Shown: one piece after another, positions 40,560-51,720 of the stretch | How positions within the stretch are numbered: the stretch's first letter is position 1 | Layout of the letters: each line of letters opens with the position of its first letter | Source of the DNA: Bolinopsis microptera | Taxonomy: Eukaryota; Ctenophora; Tentaculata; Lobata; Bolinopsidae | Assembly (NCBI RefSeq): GCF_026151205.1 | Contig: NC_087073.1 | Span: 17,760,837 to 17,824,836, forward strand | Direction of reading: 5' to 3' | DNA: 64,000 nt | Made by a program: the position numbers and the translations under genes | Notes under the pieces: generated by a model | Seen by the model: the letters and a program-made list of their open reading frames with translations, nothing else | What the model was told of the DNA's origin: nothing | Databases searched by the model: none

Positions 40560-43500
40560 TACCACTTGTTAGCATATAACTACACAAACTATTCTGATTA
40601 TATCTTATGAACTATGCATGCGGTACATTTACAGAGAAAGTGTGATGTTCAATGTACATAGTGCATATCTTGGTACATCACACTTTGCAATATTGCGAGG
40701 GTATTTAGGGAAAGTCAAGGTGGTGTTCCACTGAAAGGTGTTGATATAGGTACCACTATTAGGTGACACATTAGACCTTTTGTTGATAAACAATTTAACC
40801 TCAATTGTGTGTATAAATCATCTCTAGTGTAACTAAACACGTTCTGGACAACTAGTGGGCTGTGTACTGCAGTGTACAGTGTGCACAACCTTTCATGTGG
40901 GCGCGGAGGATTGCTTGATCAACATTTGTTAAAGCTTTGTTCCTGTTTAAAGGTTGTGTGCACTGTACACAGCCCGGTCTGTTCCTGTGTAAAGCTTATT
41001 GTTCTACGTAACATCCAATAAATAATATTACTAAATAATAAATAAATAAATAAAACAAAGGTTATCATTAGGCGCTTTAATTAAGGTTCGTCAGAATACG
41101 GTGAGCGCTGTGCAATTACACAGTGCATAGAAATTGATATTGTGTGGGGTTGACAGATATGTTTAAAATCGTTCACTTTCAGAGTCAGAGTAAGTATTAG
41201 CAGGGTTCATGTTGGTCATTAGGGTTACAAGGAATAAAAGCCCATTGAAATTATTACTATCGGCACACCGATTAGATACTTTATATGTTTTTCTAACGAA
41301 TGAACGTTATATTTCCACCCGCTTAACTTGTTCTAATAAGTGTGAAAGCCATGATACCACTCTTATACTTTAACAAGTTGGGACGTATTTGAAGGAGATA
41401 TGAATTGAACAAAAATTCAGAGTATATCAGGGGCCATCTTAAGTTGATTACTAAATAAATCACTGATGATTATATTTTCGTCTCATTTTCATGCGTAACC
41501 GGCAACTTAAATCTTACCACTATCTGCTGTTTCAGCGGACCATCTTTAAATTCTGTATTAAATTATTAACAGTCACACTGATATTCGACAGAATTAGGTT
41601 ATAAACGGCTAGACCAGTTCCTTCTAGAACGATCGTGAAGACTCTCTCCTCTTCCAAAATGAGTATGTAAGGGGTTCTATGAGGGTTCATCGTGTGACCA
41701 TGGGGTGACATCTTTCCGCGGTGAATAATTATGTCTCCATTCTTGGGAATATGTATGTGATTTTAGATGTTGGAGATTTGTAAGAAGTTACAGTGCCACT
41801 TACTACAAACATAAACTTCTTAAGTTAATCATAATATTACATTTCAAGATTCTAGAAGTTTATATCATAATATAATAGTTTATGTTATTATAGCATCCTT
41901 TACTAAATGTAATATTCATCTTACTTGTTACAGTATGAAAGGTTCTTAACTCAAGGCTGACCATGCTGAGAAATAACTTAAAATAAGGAAGCTTTCACCT
42001 ATAGTTTCGTGGATGATCTTGAGATCAAGCCTATTATTTATAGAAATGTGGTAAACTGTATTGGATGGAATCTAAAGATCGGTTTAACAATGTTTATCAA
42101 TTTCATATTTACGATCAGGGTTACAGTCTGGATAAAAACGATGATTAATATTCCGGTAATTTCTAAGAGTGGACGCTGCATTTCTACTGTTTTGTGTTGG
42201 AAGAAAAATTGGCCAAGGAATAAGAACTCTAGGCCCTAAAAATATAAAGGATTATTCTGGTAGTTACATTCCAAGCCATTAGGTTATGACCCTCGTCCCT
42301 CATAGTTGATAGTCAATATCTATTGTGTGAAGATTCAAAAAGATTCGAGAACTTTCTGTGGATTACTGTGAAAGCCAGCGCTAAGAACGTTTATTTAACC
42401 ATTCATTTTATATGGAAGGTTCTCTTTTATTAGTATACGTATTACATCAAACAACCTTATTTATGTCAGATCCCTGGCCCTTATCTTTATTTATAATTTA
42501 TCTTATTTGTATCTTTATCGGCTGAGTTATAAGCCAAAAATTTTGAGGATGAGAAGTTGCAGTGCCACTTACTATAAGTATTAACTTACTAACTTTCAGT
42601 GGATTACTGAGAAAGCCAGCGCTATGAAAATATATTTTTATCATTCATTTCTTGGAAAGCCCTCAAATAATACCTAATACCTGAAAAAAGTTATTTTTGT
42701 CAGATGCCTGGCTCTTATCTTTATTTATAATTTATCTTATTTTAATCTTTATCGGCTGAGTTATAAGCCAAAAATTTTGAGTTACAGTGCCACTTATTAA
42801 TTTAATCATCATATTAAATTTCAAGATTCTAGAAGTTTATATTATATGTTATACAGTATAATTATAGCATCCTTTACAAAATATAATATCCATTTTACTT
42901 GCTACTTTATGAAAGGTTCTTTACTTGAAGCTGACCGCGCATAGAAATAACTTAAAATAACCAAGCATTCGCCTATTATTTCGTGGAAGAAGCTATGACA
43001 TTAAAATATTCTAGACCGGACCATCTTTTTATGGAAGCTTCTCGAATATTAACTTATTATTTTCGGATCCCTAGTATCTTTATTGGCTGAGTTATGAGTC
43101 GAAAACCATACGGCCATATTTGGTAATAGATAAATTTGAAACTAAGCATTCACCTACTATTTCATGCATGGTCTTGAGATCAAGCTAGCATGTACGTGAT
43201 TCTGTGCGGCTGGTTAGTGGCTGTGTATTTGTAATGATGCGGTCTGTACAATAAGTACAGTGTACAGTTTGTACTCTCCTCTGTGTGGAGACAGTGTAAT
43301 CATACTTGGTATGAAGCTTATAAATAGTAATGTGGTAAGCTCTGTGCTCGTTCACTGTTAAACAATAACAAAGCAGATCACATGTGATGCTGGATGGAAT
43401 CTAAAGATCAGTTCAACAATTTATACAGTCCATTTCTTATCTAGGATCAGGGTTAGAGTCTACAGAAGGGCTAATAAAAATCAAGATTATTATTCGGGTA

Positions 43501-44533
43501 ATTAAATACAGGGGAATATTCCTGGATGAATATGTCCCACATGTCTAAAGAATGTTCCATATTATTACTCATTAGGTTATTGTGTAGCACGATTTATAGA
43601 ACAATCGAAAATGTTCTAGAAGCTTCCTCGGGTCTGAGTGGCTGGCAGAGATAATACGTTCTAGTAGACACGCTTGTGGGACACTCTCAATGACTGCCTG
43701 GGGTATATAATAAATACAGGGCTATCACAACATGACTTATTAGTATTACTATGTGACCAGTTTGTTTTTATCTTTAGATCTGTAAGTGTTAAATAACTTA
43801 TTTGTATTTATAATATATCTTAGTATCTTATCTTTATTAATTTATTTATGATGTGACGGTGTCATGTTATAATCCCTATAGTTACAAATTTAATGGTATT
43901 TGATGATAAGTGGGGTACATACTACACACAGCCATTTAGAGGGGTCCCCCTCCCCCATTAGAGTATATCTGGCGCTAAATTTCAATGCAAAGCTTCTTAT
44001 CGAGCAGTGATATTCAAATTGTATTCACTGGGTTATAGCACAGAATTAATTAAAGATTTAGAGAAAACATTTGAAAAATTTTAAAAAAGTTTGAAATAAA
44101 AAATGAAAGATAAAAAACCAAGCCATACTTGGGAGTGTGGATATAGGTTCATCAACTTCCATCAATCGTATGTTAGATAGGCAGTTTTCTTTTTACTGGG
44201 TTTACTGGATAGAAAACCGGCCTCTACTATATATATATAGAAGAGTAGAATCAGTGATTTTCTGTTTGAACTTGTACAATATAGCTAAGAAGCAATAGTT
44301 ATGTAAGCTTTGTGTTTGTGCGAGTTTATTGATTTAGTGCCAATATTATTTGTCCACATTCCTGTTTTATTCTCATTTATATTTTCCACAATATGAGAGA
44401 AATTGAATTATCACGTTTGACCGTCTCGTATGACGTATCCCGGTAAGGCAAGTTTATTTTGTCAGAAATATTAAATCTGCCATAAAACCAACCTTCTCCA
44501 CGGTTGCCGCTGTTAACGGGACTAATGATAAAC

Positions 44534-44797
44534 GGCAATTCGGTAATGTGGCAACGTACGGTTAACGCACGGTTACAGCACAGTTAAAGCACAGTTAAGG
44601 CACGGTTAAGGCACGGTTAAGGCACGGTTAAGGCACAAGGGTTACATAAGGCACGGTTAAGGCACGGTTAAGGCACAAGGGTTACATAAGGCACAGTTAA
44701 GGCACGGTTAAGGCACGGTTAAGGCACGGTTAAGGCACGGTTAAGGCACAAGGGTTACATAAGGCACGGTTAACGCACGGTTAACGCACGGTTAAAC
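44534..44797. mobile_element. Satellite-like insertion private to the left arm
   Basis: A block of repeated GCACGGTTAAG units, with interspersed GCACAAGGGTTACATAAG units in a higher-order pattern. It is flanked by TAAAC on both sides (44529-44533 and 44793-44797). The right arm has the uninterrupted site with one TAAAC, in line with an insertion that made a 5-bp duplication. Confidence 0.75.
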
Positions 44798-44985
44798 ACT
44801 AATAATACAACCCTCAATGAACTGATCGTGCCCCTAAATGTAGCTCACACCCCATCCTTCCCAAGATTGCCTAAAGTCCAGGCCATCTGGTATTTCCCTC
44901 CTTCAAACTTTTCGTATCACTTTTATGTTTTAAATAATCCCCCTCCAGAGTCCAGACTGTGTTTGTTGGTTATCATACAATTCCA

Positions 44986-45164
44986 TTTACTACGGTACAA
45001 TTAATCGCTAATTGCATCCAAGATACCATACATACCATTCAATTTCATAACATTTGCATTTTGCGGTCATATGATCTGGTATCCAATCAACTATTCACGA
45101 ACAACTGTTCGGCGAACAACTGTCCGGCGAACAGGGGTCGGGCTATCTGGATACTGGCACTGCC
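44986..45164. other. About 179-bp segment absent from the right arm
   Basis: Left-arm sequence between CAATTCCA and TAATGTAGATGG. The right arm joins these two directly (56875-56890). It includes a 17-bp tandem motif GAACAACTGTTCGGC / GAACAACTGTCCGGC. It could be an insertion here or a deletion on the other side; no clear target duplication is seen. Confidence 0.6.
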
Positions 45165-45408
45165 TAATGTAGATGGTACATATTTTGATGCTGGGTGGGG
45201 TGTTAAGAAGTTAAGATTCTATTCTATACAGCCAATTGTGACACTACCAGTACAGTACCAGTAGCAGCTGTAACTCGTAATTATCATCAAGAACAAGGGC
45301 TCTACCTTCGTGATTATACATACATATTATGTGCATTGTAAACGTCATATTATATTTGTAGTAGGTACCTTCACAGTTTACATGTTGTGTAATTGTTTAC
45401 TATTATAT

Positions 45409-47075
45409 CACTAATAGTGTTCATGGTATGATGACATAAAGGAACTGTACGTGATTAGCTAGCACCACAATTTAAAGACAGGTCATATTCAACTATCATA
45501 ATAGTGCCACACCCACTGTAATGGACCACATTTTACGAAACTTTTAGGAAATCCAATTTTGACCCATAACTATTTTTTCTAACATTTGTGTGCAATACTG
45601 ATACGAATTACGTGGGTTATTAAAGGGTTGCGCGTGGACAGTTACTTCTGGCCTACCCGGACCAAATCTAACAGTTTTAATACCGAATCAGCATGTTACA
45701 ATTATCAGTTACAGAGCATCAATCCTGCACGATATGCAGATCTTATAAAGTCTACTTATCGTGCAACTACAATCAGCAGTTAAAACAACTTTCATTTTTA
45801 CATGATGTAAACGATCTTTCCGATGCAACGTTTTAATTGTCCGATCATAATTAAAATAACAATCTTATCTAAAAGTGACGATTTTACTGCCATGCAGGCT
45901 GCAGTAATTTTTCTGCTGGGCAGTCAAATTTGAAAACTAAGGCCTGTACTTTTGATCAAGTTATATCCAGTGCTCGTATCCACTAGAGATGAAGTCTCTT
46001 AAATCCGCTCCAGCGAAGCTAAACCCGTCCTTGGCACATGTCCTGCCGAAGGCATCAAACCCGGGGAAACATTTAATATTTATACTGACAAGAGCATTAT
46101 TTGGTGCCGGTATGGTTCCTCCTCTCCGCTTATTTTTCAGCCAGCAGTGTTGCCAGATTTCCTAAGTGTCAAGGACTTAAACTCTTTCGTGTCTCGGCAA
46201 CACAGACGCCCAAGCTTTGTGAAAAGAAAGCCCAGTTTCGAATCATCGTGAACGTTGATTGTTGCGAATTCGGCTACACAAACCATATCCATAATAATAT
46301 CCTGATAAGCCTGATAAGGTAAGTTGTGGTAATGGGCCGGTAATAGAATCATCTCGAATTACTGTCTTAGCTTTTTTTACAGTTAATTTGATTTGAATGT
46401 TAATTTTGTCGTCTGCCTTCAAGGAACCAAACCCTAACTCGATTATCGACTACGTGATGGTAACTGAGCGGCGCACGCGATCTCCGATCTTTATACAACT
46501 GTGAAAAGCGTGTAGATTTTTGGTCACGTGATAATCGCGCGCGCGCGCCTTTTAGCAAATTTACTTTATTTTAGCCACGTTTACGTCATTTTGAAGGATG
46601 CCCTATTCTACTCCGGTTTTAAAATAGTTTAAAACTTTGAGGGTCATCATTAGAAACCGCAAGCGCCAAGCAGTCTCTTCACTAGTCCAACCCTGTTGTC
46701 TCCAAAGATATAGTGTAGTTCTCGCTATATTGTGTAGATGAAATAAGAAAGGTAAAATAAAACCAACGCTATAATATTTCAACACTTCCCTTTGTGTTCA
46801 GTGAGCTGATGATCTTGCCACCAGCCACCTCACTCACAATATGGCGCAATGTGAACAAAACTAACCTACTACGTCATGTTCTATAATCTTACACCCTCAT
46901 GGAACTTTCTAGGCCCTTGGGGCTTTGGCATAGCTGGTTCTTGAGGTTGCAACACATTTTGTGTCTGAGTTTTAAGTGTTCACTAAATTTCAATTACACT
47001 CAACAACAAAAACCCCTAATCATTTCATATTCAAAATAACATTTTCTTATAAATCGAATGAACATAGTCAACAAA
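45409..47075. other. No gene seen; inner spacer start
   Basis: 45505-45570 is a diverged fragment of the terminus of the 16319-18622 element (CCCACTGTAATGG, ACGAAACTTTTAGGAAATC, TTTGACCCATAA). The remainder is AT-rich, with a CGCGCGCGCGC run at 46537-46548. Short frames show no family. 46980-47075 is the 3' flank of the first thioredoxin-like gene. Confidence 0.5.
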
Positions 47076-47576
47076 TTAGTCCAAGAGTAGCTCGGCTGGA
47101 TAACTCCAGGGGAAACTGTCTGGAAAATCCTCCGTATCTCCAGATGCTTCAGGGTTCAGGACCTTGAAATCTGGGCTTATCATCGTCAAAGCAGGAATAT
47201 AATTTCTCTCTGTCAATTTGTACATTTTAGCTCCAATGGTATCAATCTGATCCCATGGTAGTCGTATCCAGGGCATCTCCTTGAAGTACTTGTCAGCATC
47301 AGGCTCGTTGTGATCATGCGTCACCCAGATTACCTCCCAGTTCTTGTCCTCGTAAAGTCTGTTGTACAGCTTAACTAGCTTGGGAGTGTACTCTTGACAT
47401 CCTCCACACCAGGAAGCAGAGAAGTATAGTCCGATGTATTTACCGGACAAATCAGCAAGGGTCACGTTCTTTCCAGCTCCATCAGTGTAGGTTGTATCCA
47501 GTAGATCTTTGATACTGGCCCCTCTTCGGGCCACTGCAACGCATAGAAGAGCAAGGAAGGTTAAAGTCTTCATCAT
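47076..47576 (-). CDS. Secreted thioredoxin-fold protein 1 (tryparedoxin/nucleoredoxin type)
   Basis: A 166-residue single-exon protein. MMKTLTFLALLCVAVARRGA at the start is a signal peptide, so it should enter the secretory pathway. The mature part has a thioredoxin-like fold of the nucleoredoxin/tryparedoxin group: ADLSGKYIGLYFSASWCGGC with active-site C57 and C60, then EYTPKLVKLYNRL, NWEVIWVTHDHNE, YFKEMPWIRLPW and YIPALTMISPDFKVLN. It has one NVT glycosylation sequon at N37. The WCGGC pair should allow thiol-disulfide exchange, but the substrate is unknown. It is the most divergent member of the five-gene tandem set, with its own signal peptide and a longer C-terminus (SYPAELLLD). Either of the first two Met codons could start it. 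Confidence 0.88.
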   Translation of the reverse strand: MMKTLTFLALLCVAVARRGASIKDLLDTTYTDGAGKNVTLADLSGKYIGLYFSASWCGGCQEYTPKLVKLYNRLYEDKNWEVIWVTHDHNEPDADKYFKEMPWIRLPWDQIDTIGAKMYKLTERNYIPALTMISPDFKVLNPEASGDTEDFPDSFPWSYPAELLLD

Positions 47577-47612
47577 TGTAAGAGATTATGAAACGAGATA
47601 GTAGGTAAGATA

Positions 47613-47618
47613 TTTATA
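47613..47618 (-). promoter_or_regulatory. TATA-like box of thioredoxin-fold gene 1
   Basis: Minus-strand GATATAAATATC, with TATAAA 37-42 bp before the first ATG, implying a very short 5' UTR. Confidence 0.5.
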
Positions 47619-48246
47619 TCAACATATGAATCGTAATTAAGTTCGCATTAAGAATTAGCGGACGCTTTGTAAGATCTCGTTAAGGCCGGCTCATCAAATT
47701 AACACTTTAATGTTGTCGACCGGGTTGACAAACTTATTTTTATCATTTTCGTGTTAATACGATCAAAATAATTCACAAGGTTAATTTTTAACACTTAAGG
47801 TTCACTTGTAATTCTGATTAGGACAGAGAAGTGCTAAACTACCCGCTTAATTAACGCATCTGTTGTGAGCTGACATTTCAGAAATACATAAACTTAATGT
47901 GACCGAGAGATTATACTAATTATGGAGTGGTTGAAGAATGAAGTGCTCACCCCAATGTCAAAAAGTTCGAGGCCAGGATCGATTCAGTTTGAAGATTTTA
48001 TTAGTTTGATCCCATGTTTTTATAGACAGGGATAGAGTGCATAACGGACAAACTTAAAATCTTGAATGGTTTTGCTTGAATTTAGGTAACTGATAAATTC
48101 CATAAATTATGCGAATCGTGGTATAAATTTCAAAAATCTCGATCTGAAGAAGAAAACAATTTCGTTAATAAGTATTGACTGATTCCATTATTAGTAACAT
48201 TCATTGAGATAAAACATACTTGGTTTCAATGGAAAGTAATAAAAGA

Positions 48247-48717
48247 TCACTCTTGCCAAGGAAAATCTTCTGGTTGGAAGGTGATCAGGTCAGAGCACTC
48301 CGTGTTGATAACCTTGTAATTAGGATCGATCATAGTGACTGCTGGTATAAAATGCTGTTTAGAAAGTTTGAACATGCTCTTCCCACGTGTGGACTTTTCA
48401 TTCCAATTAAGTCGTATCCAGGGCATATCCTTGAAGTCCTGGTCTGATGCTGCCTCAGTATGATCCTCCGAAATCCAGATTATCACCCAATTCTTGTCCT
48501 CGTGTATTTTATTGTAAACCTTCACCAGTTTCGGCGTGTACACTTCACAATTGTCGTACCAAGAAGCACAGAAATAAAGTCCGATGTATTTACCAGACAG
48601 ATCTGCCAAAGTCACATTATTTCCTGCTTTGTCAGTGTAGGTTGTATCCAGTAGAGACTTGACATCAATACTGAGCACCCCGGTTAGGGCAACTACGAAA
48701 CAGATTACAGTCTTCAT
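48247..48717 (-). CDS. Secreted thioredoxin-fold protein 2, altered active site
   Basis: A 156-residue single-exon protein. The signal peptide is MKTVICFVVALTGVLS, followed by the family start IDVKSLLDTTYTD. The active site reads ASWYDNC: the first catalytic cysteine is Tyr54 and only C57 remains, while a new cysteine (C50) appears in YFCASW just before it. A normal CxxC redox cycle is therefore not possible unless C50 takes part. The rest of the fold is intact (WVIIWISEDHTE, FKDMPWIRLNW, FIPAVTMIDPNYKVIN). The open frame and conserved promoter suggest an expressed, functionally shifted paralogue rather than a decaying copy. Confidence 0.88.
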   Translation of the reverse strand: MKTVICFVVALTGVLSIDVKSLLDTTYTDKAGNNVTLADLSGKYIGLYFCASWYDNCEVYTPKLVKVYNKIHEDKNWVIIWISEDHTEAASDQDFKDMPWIRLNWNEKSTRGKSMFKLSKQHFIPAVTMIDPNYKVINTECSDLITFQPEDFPWQE

Positions 48718-48766
48718 CTTCAGTAATCAGCACTAAGCAAGTAGGAACCAGCCGGTTTTTTCTCCT

Positions 48767-48772
48767 TTTATA
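48767..48772 (-). promoter_or_regulatory. TATA-like box of thioredoxin-fold gene 2
   Basis: Minus-strand CTGATATAAAAGGAG about 50-55 bp before the ATG. The surrounding promoter is similar to that of gene 3, including an upstream TTTAGATCTTAGGTTTC stretch (plus-strand wording). Confidence 0.6.
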
Positions 48773-49199
48773 TCAGACTTTTTGCCACTTTAGATCTTAG
48801 GTTTCAAAAATTTCTTTGTTATGCTCTAAAAGCCGCTCTCTAAATTAATTTATCATGCAATTAGTAAGTTGTGATTGTCAATCTGTCTTTGTGGTTTGAT
48901 AAGCAAGTTGGCTTTAAGACCACATGTTTGAAAAAAGAGTTACTAGATTATCCTACAATGATCCTTTACTAACGTGTACATCATTCAGTGACGGCTGGTT
49001 GTTTAGTCAAGCATGTACTTTAATAAGATCATTATTATTTTTGAAAGCGTATTTGATCAACATTCGTCCATTATAATCATCCAACCCAAAACAATAAATA
49101 TGCGTTGTGTATCAATAATGATAATGTAAGTTAAAACAGTGAATATTTTTCATTAATTTCAAAACAATCTTTTAAGTCAGCATTTTTCGGAGACTAAAA

Positions 49200-49670
49200 T
49201 CACCTAGGCCAAGGAAAATCGTTCGGTGAGAAAGTAACTTGGTCAGAACACTCCGGGTTAATGACTTTGAAGTCAGGACCGATCATAGTCATAGCTGGAA
49301 TGTATTTTTGTTTAGATAGTTTAAACATGCTCTTCCCGCGGGTACCCTTCTCGCTCCACCTGAGTCGGATCCAGGGCATTTCCTTGAAGTACTGGTCTGC
49401 TGGTCCTTCTTCGTGGTCCTCGGTAACCCAGATTATCTGCCAGTTCTTTTCCACGTGTATTTTATTGTAGACTTTCACCAGTTTTGGAGTATAAATTCGA
49501 CAATTTCCACACCAGGAAGCAGAGAAGTATAGTCCAATGTATTTACCAGATAGATCAGCCAAGGTCACATTATTTCCTGCTCTGTCAGTGTAGGTTGTAT
49601 CCAGTAGAGACTTGACATCAATACTGAGGACGCCGGTTAGGGCAAGTAGGAAACATATAACAACCTTCAT
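49200..49670 (-). CDS. Secreted thioredoxin-fold protein 3
   Basis: A 156-residue single-exon protein with signal peptide MKVVICFLLALTGVLS. The active site is WCGNC (C54, C57), followed by RIYTPKLVKVYNKI, NWQIIWVTEDHEE, YFKEMPWIRLRW and YIPAMTMIGPDFKVIN. It has an NVT sequon. It is predicted to be a secreted or ER-lumen dithiol protein. The first 138 bp, including the ATG region, are identical to gene 4 while the rest is clearly diverged, which points to gene conversion. It lies between genes 2 and 4 with about 480 and 550 bp of spacer. Confidence 0.9.
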   Translation of the reverse strand: MKVVICFLLALTGVLSIDVKSLLDTTYTDRAGNNVTLADLSGKYIGLYFSASWCGNCRIYTPKLVKVYNKIHVEKNWQIIWVTEDHEEGPADQYFKEMPWIRLRWSEKGTRGKSMFKLSKQKYIPAMTMIGPDFKVINPECSDQVTFSPNDFPWPR

Positions 49671-49720
49671 CTTCAGTAGTCAGCTCTCAACAGGTAGAAA
49701 TCAGCTGGTTTTCTACCCTC

Positions 49721-49726
49721 TTTATA
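49721..49726 (-). promoter_or_regulatory. TATA-like box of thioredoxin-fold gene 3
   Basis: Minus-strand CTGATATAAAGAGGG about 51-56 bp before the ATG, closely matching the gene 2 promoter. Confidence 0.6.
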
Positions 49727-50220
49727 TCAGACCCTTTGTCACTTTAGAAAGTTTAGATCTTAGGTTTCTTTTGTCATGTTCTGAGACCCACTCTCTAAAC
49801 CAATTTTTCATGCAATTAGTAAGTTATGATTGACATTCTGTCTTTGTGAAGAAAGTTCTCCTTGTGGAAATGGCCATATGCTTGATTAGTTTATCACAAC
49901 AATCAGGACCTAATTTATGTTAAACCCTCACTACGATGATCAATGCTCGTTCAACGCTCCAAATGAAATGTTAAAAAATTTTAGATGACGATTAAAAACA
50001 GATTACTTGGGTTACTAAATTTCCAACCATCGACCACAATCTCTAACAACAATCTTCTAGCAACATGCTCATCACTTAGTAACGGCTAGATATTTAGGAA
50101 AACACAATATAACCACGGAAATTAAATTAAACATTCGTCAATTAGTATCCAATTAGTATTAACAATCAACAACAATTATTTTCAAATCAAATTCAAAACA
50201 ATGTTCAATGACGGTATTTT

Positions 50221-50700
50221 TCAAAATTCAGATTTATGCCAAGGGAAACCATCTGGATCAGAGGTGATCAGGTCAGAGCACTCACGGTTGATTATCTTGA
50301 AGTTAGGACTAATCATAGTCATCGCTGGAATGTATTTCTGTCTAGTCAGTTTGAACATACTGTTTCCGCGGGTCTCCTTTTCACTCCAATTCAGCCGTAT
50401 CCATGGCATCTCCTTAAAGTAGTCAGCAGCTGCATCCTCATCATGGTCCGCGGTAACCCAGATAATCACCCAGTTCTTATCAGCCTGAATCTTGTTGTAG
50501 ATCTTCACCAATTGCGGGGTGTAAGCTTGACAGTCAGGACACCAGGAAGCAGAGTCGTAAAGTCCGATGTATTTACCAGATAGATCAGCCAAGGTCACAT
50601 TATTTCCTGCTCTGTCAGTGTAGGTTGTATCCAGTAGAGACTTGACATCAATACTGAGGACGCCGGTTAGGGCAAGTAGGAAACATATAACAACCTTCAT
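50221..50700 (-). CDS. Secreted thioredoxin-fold protein 4
   Basis: A 159-residue single-exon protein. The signal peptide and first mature residues are the same as gene 3. The active site is WCPDC (C54, C57), and the preceding strand reads GLYDSASW, with Asp where the others have Phe. The region after the active site is its own (QAYTPQLVKIYNKI, NWVIIWVTADHDED, YFKEMPWIRLNW, YIPAMTMISPNFKIIN). The different CxxC spacer residues would change redox potential, so substrate or potential has probably diverged within the cluster. Confidence 0.88.
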   Translation of the reverse strand: MKVVICFLLALTGVLSIDVKSLLDTTYTDRAGNNVTLADLSGKYIGLYDSASWCPDCQAYTPQLVKIYNKIQADKNWVIIWVTADHDEDAAADYFKEMPWIRLNWSEKETRGNSMFKLTRQKYIPAMTMISPNFKIINRECSDLITSDPDGFPWHKSEF

Positions 50701-50747
50701 CTTCTGGAATTAGTAGTTAGCTGTTAAGAACGTGATTATTTTCTACA

Positions 50748-50755
50748 ATTTTATC
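50748..50755 (-). promoter_or_regulatory. TATA-like box of thioredoxin-fold gene 4
   Basis: Minus-strand GCGGATAAAATTG about 48-55 bp before the ATG. It is weaker than in the other genes (GATAAAA instead of TATAAA). Confidence 0.35.
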
Positions 50756-51720
50756 CGCGACTTCTTTGTCAAAGGATGGCTTCGTTTTCTTTTGTTATAT
50801 TCTTAAAGCCACTCTCTAATTCAATTTTTAATACGATTAAAAGAATTCGTTGGAAAATCTGTCCTATTTACTCGATTAACACGGCTATTTATATAGAGTA
50901 CGACCATATGCTGCAACAATTAAGATAAAAGTAGCCCATTTCGCTCAAGGAATGAGAGCAATATTGCAGATAAAAACGCTGCAATAGAATTCGATTGTGG
51001 AAAGGGTTTCAAAAAACATTATCCTCTGTCGTCAAACAAATACCGATGGCAACAGAATCAAAGAGCTGTAAGTGGTGCACTGTACCTTACTTCACAGTAA
51101 TTTCTCTAACTACAAAAAATACAGCCAAGATATTGCGCGTATGAAACAAAGAAACAATTGTAATAGAATATTGGTGCACAGTTTCTTCACAGTAATTGTT
51201 ATCTAACTAAGCTTACTAAGCTACTCAGATTACACATCAACTAATCATATTTTCTGATATCCGAGATAATGGGTATATTGTATAGTCAGTAGTCACGCGA
51301 CCGACGTATGTAATATGTTAGAAGAGTGTCGGCTACCATACAGTAGATCTGAGTTGAACTTTAAGTAAACCTACCCACATAGTATTAGGATAACCCAGAT
51401 GGTAATCTGATCTAATACTCGGGTGACCTGATTATAGACTTAACATAATATGGAATGTTGGTTTTTTCTAGGAGGATTTAACATTGGAGAATATAGAATT
51501 ATAAACGTTCGATACATAGTACTATACAGTATACTTTCACTTCTCGTCACATGTTCTTCACCGCCTCATAAAGAGTAAAACAACCATTATTCAGTAATAA
51601 AAAATATGACATCCCCCCGCATAGTATGTTTGTGTTTCACTGATTTGTAAACTGAAGACGTAAATATCTCCATAAAATTCAAAAAACATAAACAGAAAGC
51701 ATTATTTTCGTGGATATAAG
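50756..51720. other. Intergenic spacer between thioredoxin-fold genes 4 and 5
   Basis: AT-rich with no further copy of the gene and no recognised element. Confidence 0.5.

Larger units (their letters stand above)
38868..45408. repeat. Left arm of a giant inverted duplication
   Basis: This 6.5-kb segment is the inverted counterpart of 56660-64000. The order of landmarks is mirrored: ORF1-like fragment, AGCGGGCGTTTTGTAT hairpin, 34-bp tandem array, G/C-run foldback, ACACAGCCC hairpin, TTTATTTATTTATT tract, and the AT-rich block with GGCTGAGTTATAAGCC motifs. Outer parts (38868-40000) look about 99% identical to their partner by eye, middle parts around 93%, and the innermost part clearly less. 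Within the arm, 41760-42240 and 42780-43500 are themselves diverged copies of one unit. The arm may extend further outward, since its partner is cut by the window edge. Confidence 0.85.

Noticed and set aside
44959-45264. 101-codon plus-strand frame in the left giant arm
   Set aside because: It spans the boundary of a segment missing from the right arm, has no domain, and is not kept in the mirror copy.
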